Source: Candidatus Sivonenia alaskensis PMM_0068 (GTDB lineage Bacteria > Cyanobacteriota > Cyanobacteriia > Gloeobacterales > PMM-0068). From it: a stretch of 7,803 nt of DNA. Each line of letters starts with the position of its first letter. Within the stretch, counting starts at the first letter, position 1. Below, piece after piece: positions 6,817 through 7,803 of this stretch. The stretch is taken from assembly GCA_949127685.1 (NCBI GenBank), contig CASBPW010000216.1, forward strand, positions 1 through 7,803, written 5' to 3'. The translations under genes and the position numbers were made by a program. The notes under the pieces were generated by a model. That model was given only the letters and a program-made list of their open reading frames with translations, ran no database searches and was not told where the DNA came from.

Positions 6817-7530
6817 TCAAACCAAAGCGACTTGGCCCATATAGGCCTTATTTAGATTTTCTTGGGTGAAGACTTGATTCCTAGGTCCGTAGGCGGTGAT
6901 TTTGACCCGGAGCATCAAGATATCGTCGTAGCGCTGAATGACTTCTCCCAAGTCATGATTGACAACCATGAGCGATTTTCCCTGGCTACGCAACTGGTCG
7001 AATATTTTGAGAATCTCCTGTTCGGTGTACTGGTCTACCCCGACAAAAGGTTCGTCAAACAAGTACAGCTCTGCTTCTTGAACAAGAGAACGAGCAATAA
7101 ATACCCGTTGCTGCTGTCCTCCCGATAATTCTCCAATGCGACGGTCTGCAAAATCTTGCATGGTGACGCGCTCTAAGGCTTCTTGGACCAAATCATAGTG
7201 GACACGCTGAGGCCTGCTGAGCCATCCCATGTAGGGAATACAGCCCATAAGGACAACTTCTTTGACCGTAGCGGGAAAGTCCCAGTCAATACCAGCCCGC
7301 TGTGGAACGTAGGCAACACGCTCCCTGATTTCTTTGATCGGGAGTCCTCCAAGTTCAACACGCCCTGTCGTCAAGGGAACCAGGCCCATCATTGCTTTGA
7401 TCAGCGTAGATTTGCCCGCACCATTGGGGCCAATTACACCCACCAAGCGCCCAGATGGAACCGTAAAAGTGATTTTTTCCAAAGCTATACGGTTGCCGTA
7501 TTGGACCGTTAGATCGTTTACTTGGAGCAC
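6817..7530 (-). CDS. ABC metal transporter ATP-binding protein (Mn/Zn type)
   Basis: This is the cytoplasmic ATPase that powers import through the neighbouring permease. All nucleotide-binding motifs are intact. Numbering from the upstream TTG at 7548, they are Walker A GPNGAGKST (40-48), Q-loop Q83, signature LSGGQ (141-145), Walker B LYLFDEP (161-167) and H-loop H198. The sequence around the Q-loop, VPQRAGIDWDFPATV, is typical of manganese/zinc ABC ATPases such as MntA/SitB. I chose GTG at 7530 as the start because GAGG lies five bases upstream (7536-7539) and the product then begins MLQVNDLTVQYG, like relatives. TTG at 7548 would add six residues but has no ribosome site; an in-frame TGA lies just above it. 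It heads the operon with the permease and the cyclophilin. A cognate binding protein gene is not seen. Confidence 0.94.
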   Translation of the reverse strand: MLQVNDLTVQYGNRIALEKITFTVPSGRLVGVIGPNGAGKSTLIKAMMGLVPLTTGRVELGGLPIKEIRERVAYVPQRAGIDWDFPATVKEVVLMGCIPYMGWLSRPQRVHYDLVQEALERVTMQDFADRRIGELSGGQQQRVFIARSLVQEAELYLFDEPFVGVDQYTEQEILKIFDQLRSQGKSLMVVNHDLGEVIQRYDDILMLRVKITAYGPRNQVFTQENLNKAYMGQVALV

Positions 7531-7803
7531 ACTAGCCTCGCAACCCAAAACGTGAAATAGACTTAGTCAGAAAGCCTAGGACTGTAAAGACAGCTTAACA
7601 AATAGCCAAACATTATGAAAGAAATATTAAAATTGGGGTAACCCGAATTATGAGAGTTGGTCAAGCTTAGTTGGGCTAGATCAGAGAGTGTTCCGCTACC
7701 CAGAAAGTCAAAATTACCGCAGGATATAGCTTTTACCGCGCTCAGACGGAGTTGTTTGACAAATCATAAATAACCGAGCAGAAAGTCTAATGAATATAAA
7801 AAG
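7531..7803 (-). promoter_or_regulatory. Upstream control region of the metal-transporter operon
   Basis: About 270 AT-rich bases without a supported gene. It presumably holds the promoter, but no hexamer pair with correct spacing stands out; CATAAT occurs twice on the minus strand (7612-7617 and 7647-7652). It contains a 19-bp inverted repeat (7631-7649) and two pairs of direct repeats, CCAACT with 14-bp period (7655-7674) and GCGGTAA with 19-bp period (7714-7739), all as read on the minus strand. No match to the TGATAAT-type cyanobacterial Zur box or to a manganese riboswitch is visible. Confidence 0.5.
7631..7649. repeat. 19-bp inverted repeat, candidate operator
   Basis: AATTGGGGTAACCCGAATT pairs at eight of nine positions around a single central base (9-1-9); only the 7635/7645 pair fails. 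It begins 100 bp upstream of the chosen ATPase start. The size and symmetry suit a dimeric repressor, such as a Fur- or DtxR-family metalloregulator, but the sequence matches no consensus I know. Confidence 0.5.

Noticed and set aside
7531..7548. TTG start for the ATPase at 7548
   Set aside because: It has no ribosome site, whereas GTG at 7530 has GAGG at good spacing and gives a normal family N-terminus. The longer form remains possible.
7716..7803. Minus-strand open frame entering from the window edge and ending near 7716, as the tail of an upstream gene
   Set aside because: Only about 29 codons are visible with no recognisable features; the other two minus-strand frames close quickly as well, so the region looks intergenic. 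The edge prevents certainty.

Overview
The window reads as chromosomal DNA from a cyanobacterium. The main evidence is a groES-groEL operon with a CIRCE operator and cyanobacterial-looking GroES sequence, together with a cyclophilin of the TLP40/CYP38 type, a family I know from cyanobacteria and chloroplasts. I cannot name the species. All six genes I can support lie on the minus strand, so the window is transcribed from high to low coordinates. I see no mobile element, CRISPR array, tRNA or rRNA.

In transcription order, the first part (7803 to 4085) is a probable three-gene operon. A noncoding leader of about 270 bp carries several repeat pairs that could be regulator sites. It is followed by the ATPase of an ABC transporter for divalent metals (7530-6817), its ABC-3 family permease (6798-5686) and a membrane-anchored TLP40/CYP38-like peptidyl-prolyl isomerase (5686-4085). 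The ATPase and permease are 18 bp apart. The permease stop and isomerase start share one base (TAATG), so those two are probably translationally coupled. No substrate-binding protein gene is visible. The permease has lost two normally conserved residues (Asp and His) and has a long hydrophilic C-terminal tail.

After a 116-bp gap comes a TolC-family outer-membrane efflux protein (3968-2535) with a signal peptide and a GTG start. No membrane-fusion or pump partner is next to it. It may be read from the upstream operon or from its own promoter.

A noncoding stretch of about 500 bp (2534-2029) follows. Its distal part contains short hairpins, a 20-bp-period tandem repeat and a purine-rich tract. 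Its proximal part is the heat-shock control region: a weak promoter candidate and a CIRCE operator (HrcA site) with an extra dyad overlapping it. The operator controls groES (2028-1717) and groEL (1687-53), which are 29 bp apart. The operon ends at a strong UUCG-loop intrinsic terminator (1-27).

The most interesting idea is the metal-transporter/CYP38-like cyclophilin operon. The ATPase resembles manganese-type ABC ATPases, and CYP38 is known in plants for photosystem II assembly, whose active site contains manganese. A link between metal supply and envelope or photosystem protein maturation is therefore plausible, but it remains inference.
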